NCBI GenBank assembly: GCA_963792205.1
Contig: CAWBVI010000004.1
Location: forward strand, 62,001 to 126,000
Direction: 5' to 3'
Origin: DATDAH01 sp963792205
GTDB taxonomy: Bacteria > Actinomycetota > Acidimicrobiia > Acidimicrobiales > DATDAH01
DNA length: 64,000 nucleotides
Part shown: in pieces, positions 39,143 through 48,705 of the stretch
How positions within the stretch are numbered: position 1 is the first letter of the stretch
Layout: every line of letters starts with the position of its first letter
Position numbers and translations under genes: made by a program
Notes under the pieces: generated by a model
Seen by the model: only the letters and a program-made list of their open reading frames with translations
The model's database searches: none
Told to the model about the DNA's origin: nothing

Positions 39143-40071
39143 ACGGCGCCGGAGTTGGGGCTGGTCATGAGCGAGGTGGTGTCGACGGCCTCGAAGTCGC
39201 GGCCGCTGAAGTCGTCGCCCAGGACGTGGAGCAGGTCGTTGTTCCAGTGCGGGTCGGGGACGCCGCTCATGTACCAGGGGGAGCCGTTGTCGGCCAGGAT
39301 CATCCCGTGGGTCTGGAGGGCCTCCAGGATCACCCGAAGCGGCCCGGAGTAGCCGCTGATGTCGACCGAGTCCTTGAGCCGGAACCACGCCCCCATCGGC
39401 GGGAGCGCGGGGTTGTTGCTGTCGCTGGCCTCGTGCCGGGCCGGCCAGATGTAGCGGCTCTGGGTCTCCGGGGCCGTGAAGCGGATGGCGTGGTCGATCT
39501 CCCCGGCCGCCACCTCGTTCCAGCGCACCAGGCCCGGGAGCATGGGCAGCCCGGCGGCATCGGCCGAGGTCCAGCCGGCGGGTCGCATGGCGTTGCTGCG
39601 GAGGTCGTAGACGGCGCCCGAGCCGGCGCGCCAGCGACCGTTCACCTTGCGCACGGCGAAGAGCTCGTAGAGCTTGCAGGTGCTGCGGTTCACCGCCAGC
39701 AGGTGGCGGTCGCCGCCGCCCTCGATGCGGGGCCGGGCCGGCACCGGGTAGCGGACCCGGTTGCTCTCCGAGGCGTAGTCGAACGTGAAGCGGTAGGTCG
39801 GCGTGTTGTTGGTGACGATGTTGTTGGGGATGCCGATGGGGTGGCCCTCCCACAGCCCGGAACCGAAGTCGGCCTTGAGCTCCTCGTCGAGGCCGATCGT
39901 GCGCACCCAGTCCGCCGATCGGGCGTGGACCGGCAGGTCCGACACGTCGGCGTGCCAGTAGTTGTTGCTCGGGAACATCGGACACCCGGCCACGGGGCGC
40001 GCGCCGGCCGCCGTGGTGACCGAGGCGGCCAATGCGGCAACGATCAGCGCGAGCAGCAGACGACGGGGCAT
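39133..40071 (-). CDS. Secreted protein of unknown function
   Basis: The 312-aa product has a signal peptide of about 25 residues (MPRRLLLALIVAALAASVTT, cleavage likely after AAGA). The mature part starts GCPMFPSNNYWHADVSDLPV and continues with DFGSGLWEGHPIGIPNN. I associate this pattern with uncharacterised secreted actinobacterial proteins; no catalytic residues can be assigned. The ATG at 40071 is chosen for the signal peptide; upstream in-frame codons are not plausible. Confidence 0.75.
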   Translation of the reverse strand: MPRRLLLALIVAALAASVTTAAGARPVAGCPMFPSNNYWHADVSDLPVHARSADWVRTIGLDEELKADFGSGLWEGHPIGIPNNIVTNNTPTYRFTFDYASESNRVRYPVPARPRIEGGGDRHLLAVNRSTCKLYELFAVRKVNGRWRAGSGAVYDLRSNAMRPAGWTSADAAGLPMLPGLVRWNEVAAGEIDHAIRFTAPETQSRYIWPARHEASDSNNPALPPMGAWFRLKDSVDISGYSGPLRVILEALQTHGMILADNGSPWYMSGVPDPHWNNDLLHVLGDDFSGRDFEAVDTTSLMTSPNSGAVAP

Positions 40072-40132
40072 CACCGTTACATCGAACTCCCGGGATGGCT
40101 GCTTGAGAACCTCAGGCTGCCAGAATCGGCCG

Positions 40133-40837
40133 ATGCAGCAGGCGCCCCCGAGCCGGGCCCATCTCTGGATGGTCCTGGGGCCCCTGATCGTCCTGGTCAT
40201 CGCCGCCCAGATCGGCGACGCGCTGGCGCCCACGCTGGTGACCGAGCACCCCTTGCTGCTCATCACCCTCAACGCCCGCAACCGCAACCTGGTGCTCACC
40301 ACCAACCTGCTGGACACCGTTCCGTATTACACCGTCGGCTTCCTGCGGCTGCTGGCGTCCGACCCGCTCTTCTACCTCCTCGGCTTCTGGTACGGCGACG
40401 CCGGGCTGAAGTGGGTGGAGAAGCGCTCCAGCAGCTTCGGCGGGATGCTCCGCACCTGGGAGTGGGCGTTCAAGAAGGCGGCCTGGCCCCTGGTCGCCAT
40501 CGCCCCCAACAACTTCATCTGCCTCTTCGCGGGTGCCGCGGGCATGGCGCCCTCCGTGTTCATCACGCTCAACCTGGTGGGCACCGCGGTGCGGCTCTAC
40601 CTCATCCGCTGGCTGGGCGAGACGTTCGAGAAGCCCATCGACTGGGTCCTCGACTTCATCCGTGACTACCGGATCCCGCTGACCATCGCCGCGGTCGCGC
40701 TGGTCGTGATCACGGTCCTCTCCGATCGCCGCTCCGGGAAGGGCGAGATCGAGGCCCTGACCTCTCTCGAGGACGACCTCGGCACCGAGGAGGACCCGGT
40801 GGCCAGACCACCCGTCGACGAGGAGTCCACCGAATGA
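40133..40837 (+). CDS. DedA/VTT-like membrane protein
   Basis: The 234-aa product has about five hydrophobic segments and the DedA-like stretches LGFWYGDAGLKWVEKRS and PNNFICLFAGAAGM. The family is linked to lipid scrambling and undecaprenyl-phosphate recycling, but this member is divergent and its role is unproven. The C-terminus is acidic and soluble. The stop overlaps the SDR start (ATGA). Confidence 0.7.
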   Translation: MQQAPPSRAHLWMVLGPLIVLVIAAQIGDALAPTLVTEHPLLLITLNARNRNLVLTTNLLDTVPYYTVGFLRLLASDPLFYLLGFWYGDAGLKWVEKRSSSFGGMLRTWEWAFKKAAWPLVAIAPNNFICLFAGAAGMAPSVFITLNLVGTAVRLYLIRWLGETFEKPIDWVLDFIRDYRIPLTIAAVALVVITVLSDRRSGKGEIEALTSLEDDLGTEEDPVARPPVDEESTE

Positions 40838-41571
40838 GCCCGGACACGGCGGTGGTCACCGGGGCCAGCTCGGGGATCGGGGCGGCGACCGCCGCCGCGC
40901 TGGCCGAGGCGGGGTTCGACGTGGTCGTCGGGGCCCGGCGGATGGACCGCCTCGAAGCCGTGGCCGAGCCGATCGGGGCTCGGGCCCTGCCCCTCGACGT
41001 GACCGATGACGACTCCGTGGCCGCGTTCGCGACCGAGGTGCCCGAGTGCTCGGTCCTGGTCAACAACGCCGGAGGGGCGCTCGGGCTCGACCGCATCGAG
41101 GACGCCGATCTCGACCAGTGGCAGGCCATGTTCGACACCAACGTCCTCGGCACCGCACGGATGACCCGGGCCCTGCTCCCCGCGCTGCGGGCCAGCGGCG
41201 ACGGCCTCGTCGTGGTCATCGGCTCGATCGCCGGGTCGCAGGCCTACGTCGGCGGCGCGGGCTACAACGCGGCCAAGTTCGCGGAGCGGGCGGTCGCCGA
41301 GGCGTTGCGCAAGGAGCTGTTCACCGAGGCCGTGCGGGTCACCGAGATCGAGCCCGGCATCGTGGAGACCGACTTCAGCCTCGTGCGCTTCGGCGGCGAC
41401 GAAGACCGCGCCGCCAAGGTCTACGAAGGCGTCGACGCTCTCACCGCCGAGGACATCGCCGAGTGCGTGGCCTTCGTGGCCACCCGCCCGGGCCGGGTCA
41501 ACATCGACCAGATGGTCGTCCTGGCCCGCGACCAGCTCGGCGCCACCCAGCTCAACCGGAGGTCCTCGTGA
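40834..41571 (+). CDS. Short-chain dehydrogenase/reductase
   Basis: A classical 245-aa SDR: cofactor motif TGASSGIG, LDVTDDDSV, NNAG, and catalytic Ser/Tyr/Lys in GSIAGSQAYVGGAGYNAAKF. The R-R pair after beta-2 (GARRMDR) suggests NADP(H). It is closest in pattern to YdfG-like 3-hydroxy acid dehydrogenases, but the substrate is not determined. It is coupled by GTGA to the DHDPS-family gene. Confidence 0.9.
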   Translation: MSPDTAVVTGASSGIGAATAAALAEAGFDVVVGARRMDRLEAVAEPIGARALPLDVTDDDSVAAFATEVPECSVLVNNAGGALGLDRIEDADLDQWQAMFDTNVLGTARMTRALLPALRASGDGLVVVIGSIAGSQAYVGGAGYNAAKFAERAVAEALRKELFTEAVRVTEIEPGIVETDFSLVRFGGDEDRAAKVYEGVDALTAEDIAECVAFVATRPGRVNIDQMVVLARDQLGATQLNRRSS

Positions 41572-42329
41572 CCGCTCCGCTGTTCACGGGGGTGGGGGTG
41601 GCGCTGGCCACGTTGTTCGATGCCGACCTCGCGGTCGACGTCGACGGGACCCGGGACCACGCCGTGCGCCTCGTGGACGCCGGCGTGCAGGCCGTGGTCG
41701 TGGCCGGCAGCACCGGCGAGGCCTCGACCCTCGACCGCGAGGAGCGCAGGTCCCTGCTCATCGCCGTGAAGGAGGCGGTCGAGGTGCCGGTCATCGCCGG
41801 CACCGGTGCACCGTCGTCGGGTCAGGCGGTGACGCTCAGCCTCGACGCCCTCGGTGCCGGCGCCGACGGTCTGCTCGTCCTGTCGCCGCCCGGCGCCGCC
41901 GACCCGCTCCCCTACTTCGCGGCGGTGCGGGCGGCGGTGGGTGAGACACCGGTGCTGGGCTACCACTACCCGAAGGTCAGCGCCCCGGGCATCGCCGTCG
42001 AAGCGCTGGCCGGGCTGCCCATCGACGGCTGCAAGGACTCCACCGGCGACCCGGACCGCCTCCTGGCCGAGCTGGAGGCCTTCGACCGACCGCTTTACGT
42101 CGGCTCGTCGGCGGTCCTGTCCTTCGCCGGCCCACTCGGCGTCACGGGCGCCATCCTCGGCCTGGCCAACGTCGAGCCCGAGCGCTGCATCGAGGCGTTC
42201 GCCGGCGACGCCAGGGCCCAGCGCGCCCTCGCCCCGGCGCACCTGGCCATGGGCCGAGCCTTTCCCGCGGGGCTCAAGGCCCTCATGGCCACCCGCTGGA
42301 ACACCCCCGAGCACCGCCGCCTCCCCTGA
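41568..42329 (+). CDS. DHDPS-family aldolase/lyase, DapA paralogue
   Basis: This 253-aa TIM-barrel protein has the DHDPS features GSTGEASTL, Tyr in YHYPK and the Schiff-base Lys in DGCKDSTGD. It is 40 residues shorter than DapA at 27 kb, and the LYDIPVRTG arginine motif is replaced by GYHYPKVS, so it is probably another pyruvate-type aldolase or lyase and not lysine biosynthesis. Coupling to an SDR suggests a catabolic pair. The GTG start overlaps the SDR stop. Confidence 0.8.
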   Translation: MTAPLFTGVGVALATLFDADLAVDVDGTRDHAVRLVDAGVQAVVVAGSTGEASTLDREERRSLLIAVKEAVEVPVIAGTGAPSSGQAVTLSLDALGAGADGLLVLSPPGAADPLPYFAAVRAAVGETPVLGYHYPKVSAPGIAVEALAGLPIDGCKDSTGDPDRLLAELEAFDRPLYVGSSAVLSFAGPLGVTGAILGLANVEPERCIEAFAGDARAQRALAPAHLAMGRAFPAGLKALMATRWNTPEHRRLP

Positions 42330-42334
42330 TCTCC

Positions 42335-42386
42335 CGTTCTGGCCCTTGATTTCGGGGCCATAGGCCCGAAATTCCCGGCCAGAACG
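42335..42386. terminator. Nested palindrome between convergent genes
   Basis: Outer arms CGTTCTGGCC (42335-42344) and GGCCAGAACG (42377-42386) enclose inner arms ATTTCGGG (42349-42356) and CCCGAAAT (42365-42372). It fills the gap between the DHDPS-like gene and dapB and probably terminates both. The outer arms share CGTTCTGG with the repeats at 57.5 kb. Confidence 0.6.
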
Positions 42387-42391
42387 AGGGG

Positions 42392-43180
42392 TCAGAGGCC
42401 GAGGAGGGAGTCGAGGCCGATGGTGAGGCCGGGGGTGCCGGCCACGAGCTTCACCGCGAGCAGGACGCCCGGCATGAACGAGGTCCGGTCGTAGGAGTCG
42501 TGGCGGATGGTCAACGACTGGCCCATGGTGCCGAGCAGCACCTCCTGGTGGGCGACGAGCCCGGTGAGCCGGACGGAGTGCACGGGGATCGGGCCGGTGC
42601 GGACGCCCCGGGCCCCCTCCACCAGCTCGACCCGCGTGGGATCGTCGATCCAGTCGTCGGAAGCCTTGGCCATGCGTTCGGCGGTCAGCATGGCGGTCCC
42701 CGACGGCGCATCGACCTTCTGGTCGTGGTGGAGCTCGATGACCTCGGCCGCCTCGAAGAACGGGGCGGCCAGCTCGGCGAAGCGCATCATCAGCACGGCG
42801 CCGATGGCGAAGTTGGGGGCGACGATGCAGTTGCTCGCCGTGAACTCCGTGCGCAGGCGGGCGTAATCACCCTCGGTGAAGCCGGTGGTGCCGACCACGG
42901 CATGGACCCCGCTGGCCGCCAGCCAGTCGAGGTTGTCGTTGGCGGCGTCGGCCACCGTGAAGTCGACGGCGACGTCGACTTCGGCGGGATCGAGGCTCTC
43001 GACGCTGGGTGCGACCTGGATCTCGGCGGGGATGTCCAGCCGGGTCACCTCTCGGAGGTCGAAGCCGGCGTGGTGGGGGTCGACCGCCGCCACGAGGCGG
43101 AGATCGGGGTCCTTGGCCACTGCGGCACACACCGTGGCTCCCATCCGACCGCCCGCACCGAACACGGCGACACGGAGCAT
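42392..43180 (-). CDS. dapB: 4-Hydroxy-tetrahydrodipicolinate reductase
   Basis: DapB reduces the DapA product with NAD(P)H. The 262-aa product has the Rossmann motif VFGAGGRMG, FTVADAANDN, GTTGF, and the catalytic ELHHDQKVDAPSGTA segment. The ATG is 10 bp after the M16 peptidase stop. The pnp-M16-dapB order is widespread in actinobacteria. Confidence 0.96.
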   Translation of the reverse strand: MLRVAVFGAGGRMGATVCAAVAKDPDLRLVAAVDPHHAGFDLREVTRLDIPAEIQVAPSVESLDPAEVDVAVDFTVADAANDNLDWLAASGVHAVVGTTGFTEGDYARLRTEFTASNCIVAPNFAIGAVLMMRFAELAAPFFEAAEVIELHHDQKVDAPSGTAMLTAERMAKASDDWIDDPTRVELVEGARGVRTGPIPVHSVRLTGLVAHQEVLLGTMGQSLTIRHDSYDRTSFMPGVLLAVKLVAGTPGLTIGLDSLLGL

Positions 43181-43190
43181 GGGCCGGACC

Positions 43191-44460
43191 CTACCCGCCG
43201 ACCGTCGCCCCCAGCCTGGCCAGGGTGGCCTCGAGGGATCCGTCCAGCGGGCCGACCACCGCCATCGCGCGGGGGCCACCGAGGATCCGGGCGGCCACCG
43301 CGCCCACGTCGTCGACGGTGACGGCGCGGATCGCCGCCACGTCCTCCTCCACCGGGACCACCCGGCCGAGGGCGCTCATCAGGCCCCCGAGGCGCCCCAA
43401 CCGGCTGCCGGTGTCCTCGAGGCCGAGCACCAGGGAGCCCGTGAGGTAGCCGATGGCGATCTCGAGCTCCTCGGGCGTGATGCCTTCGGCCACGAAGCGG
43501 GCCACCTCGGCGTCGAGGAGCTCGAGCACGGTCATGGCCTGTTCGGGCGCCGTGCCGGCGTAGGCGGTGAACTGGCCGGCGTCGGACGCCGGCGACGGCG
43601 AGGACCACACCGAGTAGGCAAGGCCCCGCCGCTCGCGGATCTCCTGGAACAGCCGGCTCGAGAGCCCGCCGCCGAGGACGTGATTGGCGACGGCCAGCGC
43701 GTACCGGTCGGGATGGCCCGAGGGCAGGGAACGCCATCCGAGGGCGACGTGGGTCTGCTCGCCCGGACGGTCGATGGCGATGACCGGCACGACCTCGTCG
43801 GCCGGGGCCTTCCGCTCGACCAGGCCGTCGGAGCGCCCGTGCGGGAAGCGGTCGACCAGGCGGGTGACCACCTCGTCGTGGTCCACGGGTCCGACGACGG
43901 TCACCACGAGGTCCTCCGCCCGGTAGTACCGGTGGTGGAAGTCGGCGATGGCCTGGCGATCGAGGGCGGTCACCGTGTCGACGCTGCCGATCACCTCCCG
44001 GCCCAGCGGATGGTCGGGGAAGACCGCCTCGGCCAGGGCCACGTGGATCCGGTCGTCGGGGGTGTCGAGGCTCGCCGCCAGCTCGTCGAGGATGACGTCG
44101 CGCTCGACCTCGACGTCGTCCTCGTGGAACGCGGGGTCGACGACCACGTCGACCAGCAGGTCGAGGGCCAGGTCCTCGGCCTCGGCCGGGACCCGGGCGT
44201 AGAAGGCCGTCGCCTCGCGTCCCGTGAAGGCGTTCATGTCGCCGCCCACCCGGTCGACCGCCTCGGCGATCTCGAGGGCCGAGCGGTCGGCCGTGCCCTT
44301 GAACAGGAGGTGTTCGAGGAAGTGCGACGCCCCGGCGAGGGCGTCGGGTTCGTCCCGCGGCACCGACCTGCGCCCACACGCCGACCGCTACGGACGGCGC
44401 GTGGGGCAGGGCCTCGGTGACGACCCGGAGGCCGTCACCGAGGGTCGATGTGCGGATCAG
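43191..44460 (-). CDS. M16 zinc metallopeptidase (frame broken)
   Basis: A pitrilysin/processing-peptidase family protein of about 422 aa, with the inverted zinc motif HFLEH near residue 45, the second glutamate in ALEIAEAVD, and the C-terminal M16 domain with GGGLSSRLFQEIRERRGLAY. One extra base near 44363 separates the N-terminal GDGLRVVTEALPHAPSVAVG from the rest. No ATG, GTG or TTG precedes the conserved N-terminus; the frame opens at CTG 44460 overlapping the pnp TGA as CTGA. The family role here (peptide degradation or processing) is not known. Confidence 0.85.
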
Positions 44461-47014
44461 CGCCGTGGGCCGCGGCCTCGGCCGCCGCGGTCACGACCGC
44501 CACCTCGGCCACCGCGGTCACGACCGCCGCCGCCGCCGCCACCCGTGGGGGCAGCGGGGCCGAGATCGCCGAACTCGGCCTCGAGCTCCTGCTCGAAGCT
44601 GTCCTCGAAGGACACGGCCACCGGGCGGTCGCCGTTGCCCCGGGACTCGCCGTCGTCGACCCGGTCCTCGGAGCGGGCACGATCGCGGTCGCCCCGATCA
44701 CGGTCACGGTCGCCCCGATCACGATCCCGGTCGCGGTCACGATCCCGGTCGCGGTCACGATCGGCCGGTCGCGGTCACGATCCCGGTCGCGGTCACGCGG
44801 GGCCGGGGCCTCGTCGTCGTCACCGCCGCCGTGCTCGCCCAGCGGGGTCAGGCTGACCTTGCCGTCGGGGTCGATGTCGTCGACCCGGACCTGGATGGCA
44901 TCACCCAGCGAGACGACGTCCTCCACCCGGTCGATGCGACGGCTGCCGCCCAACTTGGAGATGTGGACGAGGCCGTCACGGCCCGGGAGGATGTTCACGA
45001 AGGCGCCGAACTTGGTGATGTTGACCACCTTGCCGTCGTAGGTCTTGCCCACTTCGGCCTCCGGCGGATCCATGATCAGCTCGATCTGGCGACGGGCCTC
45101 CTCGACGGCCTGCTTGTCGGTCGAGCCGATGGAGACCGTGCCCACGGTGCCGTCGTCGTCGACGTTGACGTCGGCGCCGGTCTCCTGCTGGATGGCGTTG
45201 ATGACCTTGCCCTTCGGGCCGATGACCTCACCGATCTTGTCGATGGGGATCTCGAAGCTGATGATCTTCGGTGCCGTGTCGGCCACGTCGTCCCGAGGCG
45301 CGGCGATGGCGCCGGCCATGACCTCGAGGATCTGGGTCCGGGCCTCGTAGGCCTGCTGCAGCGCCGAGGCCAGGACGTCGGCGGGGATGCCGTCGATCTT
45401 GGTGTCGAGCTGCAGGGCGGTCACGAACTCGCTCGTGCCCGCCACCTTGAAGTCCATGTCGCCGAACGCATCCTCGGCGCCGAGGATGTCAGTGAGGGCG
45501 GTGTACTTGCCCTCGGCGTACACGAGACCCATGGCGATGCCGGCCACGGGGGCCTTGATCGGCACCCCGGCATCCATCAGCGACAGGGTCGAGGCACAGA
45601 CCGAACCCATCGAGGTGGAGCCATTGGAGCTCAGGACGTCGGACACGGTGCGCAGCGTGTAGCTGAACTCCTCGATCGGCGGGATGACGGGCAGGAGGGC
45701 CCGCTCGGCCAGGAGGCCGTGGCCGATCTCGCGGCGCTTCGGGCCTCGCATGAAGCCGGTCTCGCCCGTGGAGTAGGGCGGGAAGTTGTAGTGGTGCATG
45801 TAGCGCTTGGAGGTGTCGCCACCGAGGCTGTCGAGCATCTGCTCCATGCGGGGCATGCCCAGCGTGGCCACGTTGAGGACCTGGGTCTCACCCCGCTGGA
45901 ACAGGCCGGAGCCGTGCGCCGTGGGCACCAAGTGGACTTCCGAGGACAGGGGCCGCACGTCGCGGGTGCCGCGACCGTCGATGCGGATGCCGTCCTCGAC
46001 GATGCGCTTGCGCACCACCTTCTTGGTCAGCGACCGGATGGCCGCCTTGATCTCCTTCTCGGCGCCGGCCACGTCCTCGAACTGCGGGAGCAGCTCGGCG
46101 ACGACGGCGGCCTTGAGCTCGTCCTCGACACCGGTGCGCTCGGCCTTGTCGGCGATCTGATAGGTCTCAGCCACCCGATCGGTGGCCGCGGCCTCCACGG
46201 CGGCGAAGATCTCGTCGCTGTAGTCGACCGCGACGGTGAAGTCGAAGACCTCGGGCTTGCCCCCGAGGGCGTCGATCAGCTCCTGCTGGAGCTCGATGGC
46301 GTCCTTGATGTGGGTCTTGGAGGCTTCGAGGCCCGCGGCCACGATCTCCTCGGTGACCTTGGGGGCGCCGGCCTCGTAGAGCTGCCAGGCGTGCTCACCG
46401 CCACCGGCCTCGACCATCATGACGGCCACGTCGCCGTCGTCGAGCAGACGGCCGGCCACGACCATCTCGAAGGTGGAGTCCTTGCCCTCTTCCCAGGTCG
46501 GGTAGGCAGTCCAGGTGCCCTCGGTGGTGAAGGCCAGGCGCACGGCGCCCAGCGGCCCGTCGAAGGGGATGGGCGAGATGCACAGCGCGGCGCTGGCGGC
46601 GTTGATGGCCAGGATGTCGTGGGGGTTCTCCTGGTCGGCGCCCAGGATGGTGCCCACGACGTGGATCTCGTTGCGGAAGCCCTCGGGGAACGAGGGGCGC
46701 AGGGGGCGGTCGATCAGGCGGCAGGTGAGGATGGCCTGGTCGCTGGCCTTGCCCTCCCGCCGAAAGAACGAGCCGGGGATCTTCCCGGCCGCGTAGAAGC
46801 GCTCCTCGATGTCGACGGTGAGGGGGAAGAAGTCCGCCCCTTCACGCACCGACCGGGAGGCGGTGGCCGTGACCAGGACCATCGTGTCGCCCATGCGGAC
46901 GGTGACGGCGCCGTCGGCGAGGCCGGCCAGCTTCCCGGATTCGAAACTCAGGGTCTTCTCTGTCCCGGGAACAGCCCGGGAAACGCTGTGGGATACGGAG
47001 GTGGTCTCCGTCAT
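44457..47014 (-). CDS. pnp: Polyribonucleotide nucleotidyltransferase
   Basis: PNPase degrades RNA 3'-5' by phosphorolysis in the RNA degradosome. About 851 aa: two RNase PH domains (FFPLTVDIEERFYAAGKIPG; GSGLFQRGETQVLNV), KH domain (IGEVIGPKGKVINAI) and S1 domain (VGKTYDGKVVNITKFGAFVN). The tail is an Arg-Asp run followed by a Gly-Arg-rich end. A 2-bp insertion in the third copy of an 18-bp repeat (44759-44778) throws the literal frame off. Correcting it restores EDSFEQELEAEFGDLG and a terminal GRGRGPRR with the stop at 44457-44459; uncorrected, the frame runs to 44435. The ATG at 47014 follows GGAAGAGAG. Confidence 0.95.
44723..44796. repeat. 18-bp tandem repeat encoding the PNPase Arg-Asp tail
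   Basis: Unit GATCCCGGTCGCGGTCAC occurs at 44723-44740, 44741-44758 and 44779-44796. A third copy in the series, 44759-44778, is 2 bp longer and begins GATCGGCCGGTC. On the coding strand each unit reads as alternating Asp and Arg codons. Confidence 0.9.
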
Positions 47015-47200
47015 GGTTGCTCTCTTCCGGAGCCGGCCTTCCGGCCCCTGTTGATGCAGCAGCCCAGTTCCCAGTTGTCGGCCACCCGACCGGCACTCGC
47101 TCGGCCGGGGAGTCGGCGACTGGCAGCTGAACCGCTGCGCTTGTCGTTTGGACTGTCGATGGGTGTGGGCCACCGGAGCAGCCCACGGGAGTGAGATCTG

Positions 47201-47479
47201 CTAGCGCCGCAGGCCGAGCTTGGCGATGAGGTCGCGGTACCGCTCGACGTCGTTCTTCGCGAGGTAGTCGAGCAGCCGGCGACGACGGCCGACCAGCATG
47301 AGCAGGCCGCGGCGGCTGTGGTGATCCTTGTTGTGCACCCGCAGGTGCTCGGTCAGGTGGTTGATGCGATCGGTGAGCAGCGCAACCTGGACCTCAGGGG
47401 ATCCGGTGTCGCTGTCGTGCTTCCGGTGATCGGCCATCGTGGCCGACTTCTCCGGGAGGTTGGTGGGGGCTCGGGACAT
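47201..47479 (-). CDS. rpsO: Ribosomal protein S15
   Basis: The 92-aa protein has the S15 core HDSDTGSPEVQVALLTDRIN, LRVHNKDHHSRRGLLMLV and RRRRLLDYLAKND. S15 binds 16S rRNA early in small-subunit assembly. The N-terminus is slightly longer than in E. coli; an internal ATG (residue 15) would remove helix 1, so the first ATG is chosen. rpsO followed by pnp is the conserved order. The 186-bp gap before pnp has no gene and may hold the usual rpsO-pnp processing leader. Confidence 0.96.
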   Translation of the reverse strand: MSRAPTNLPEKSATMADHRKHDSDTGSPEVQVALLTDRINHLTEHLRVHNKDHHSRRGLLMLVGRRRRLLDYLAKNDVERYRDLIAKLGLRR

Positions 47480-47562
47480 CTCGTCTCTGCTTCTCGACTG
47501 CTGTCGTCTGGGGCGCGTCAGGTGAGGTTGCGCCGGTTTCTTCGGCAGAGGCTACCAGTGCG

Positions 47563-48705
47563 TCACGGCGTTGTGACCGTCCACCGGTAACGGGCCCGGC
47601 GCTGCGGCGGGCCGGGATCGTCGGTGTCGAGGGTGGCTTCGGCCGGGGCGAGCCGTTGCACCAGGGCCCCGCGCTCGTAGAAGGCGGCTTCGACGTCGGC
47701 GGGGCTGGCCTCGCCCGGCACGAGGCCGGCGTGCAGGAGAGCCCGCCGCTGCGCGGCGCCGAGTCCCTCGCCGAGGAGCTCGTAGACCACGCCGGGCAGG
47801 GTCTCGGGGTCCTTCAGGACCCACGAGTGGCTGGCCCCGTGGATGACCACGAGCTGGCCGTTGGCCAGGTGGGCGGCGGAGCGGGCGGTCGAGATCGGCA
47901 CCGCGTAATCGCGGTCGCCGTGCAGGACGAACGTGGACACCCCCTGCCGGGCCAGGGCCTCGAGCAGGTCATGGCTCGGCGTCGACCGGATGATGGACAC
48001 CGCCGGAGCGAAGAGCCGCCACGGCCGCCGCAGGTGGGCCCCCGCCGTGGGTAGCACCAGGCTGACCAGCTTCGCCGCCTGGCGGGGGTCCCGGAACACG
48101 GGCAACGTGCTCGCGGTGTCCACCATGAGGGTGGCGCCGATGACCCCGAGCACGAGCGGCATCCGGCGCGACCACCACTGGATCCGGTCCCAGCTGTCCC
48201 CCACGATGGCGTCGAGCAGGAGCACGGCAATGGCCCGCTCCGGCGTGTTGGCCGCCAGCTCGACCACGAGGCGCCCGCCCATCGAGTGGCCGGCGAGCAC
48301 CGCCCGCCGGATTCCGAGGTGGTCGAGCACCCGGCCGATGAGCGCCGAGTAGCTCGACAGGTCCCCGCCACCGCCGGGCAGGCCGTAGGTCCCGCCGTGG
48401 CCGGCGGCGTCGATGGCCACCACCCGGTACCCCATGGCCACGAGCCGGGAGAGGGTCTGCGCGTAGAGGATCCCCTCGGCCGAGAACCCGTGGACCACCA
48501 CGAGCGGGATGCCTTGGCCGGTGACGGCGACGCCGACCTGGTGCCCGTCGGCCAGGGTCACCGTGGACCGGGCCAGCCGGGGGGTGGCGCGCCGGTCCTC
48601 GACCGCGGTGAGCGGGCCCGTCCCCTCCGGCCCGACGAGCGGCTCGGTCAGCTGGTCGGGCCCGGCGTCCGGGCGGGTGTCGGTGATCGTGGCGGCCGCC
48701 TTCAG
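47563..48705 (-). CDS. Alpha/beta hydrolase
   Basis: The fold is shown by VVVHGFSAEG, nucleophile elbow GHSMGG, acid region VLHGDRDYAVP and catalytic His in GASHSW. The substrate is unknown; the overall pattern is like esterases and haloperoxidase-like hydrolases. The start is uncertain. The frame runs open up to a CTG at 48705 overlapping the ribF stop (CTGA), which gives 380 aa. A GTG at 48561 gives a compact 332-aa protein starting TLADGHQVGVAVTGQG but has no visible ribosome site. Confidence 0.8.
   Translation of the reverse strand: MKAAATITDTRPDAGPDQLTEPLVGPEGTGPLTAVEDRRATPRLARSTVTLADGHQVGVAVTGQGIPLVVVHGFSAEGILYAQTLSRLVAMGYRVVAIDAAGHGGTYGLPGGGGDLSSYSALIGRVLDHLGIRRAVLAGHSMGGRLVVELAANTPERAIAVLLLDAIVGDSWDRIQWWSRRMPLVLGVIGATLMVDTASTLPVFRDPRQAAKLVSLVLPTAGAHLRRPWRLFAPAVSIIRSTPSHDLLEALARQGVSTFVLHGDRDYAVPISTARSAAHLANGQLVVIHGASHSWVLKDPETLPGVVYELLGEGLGAAQRRALLHAGLVPGEASPADVEAAFYERGALVQRLAPAEATLDTDDPGPPQRRARYRWTVTTP

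Noticed and set aside
44723..44796. Possible CRISPR-like array of 18-bp repeats
   Set aside because: Repeats are head-to-tail with no spacers and encode the Arg-Asp tail of PNPase.
44417..47194. 925-codon plus-strand frame opposite pnp
   Set aside because: PNPase is unmistakable on the minus strand; the plus frame is an antisense mirror.
47015..47200. Stable RNA hairpin in the rpsO-pnp gap
   Set aside because: A long stem can be drawn only with the plus-strand G-U pairs; on the transcribed minus strand several become mismatches.
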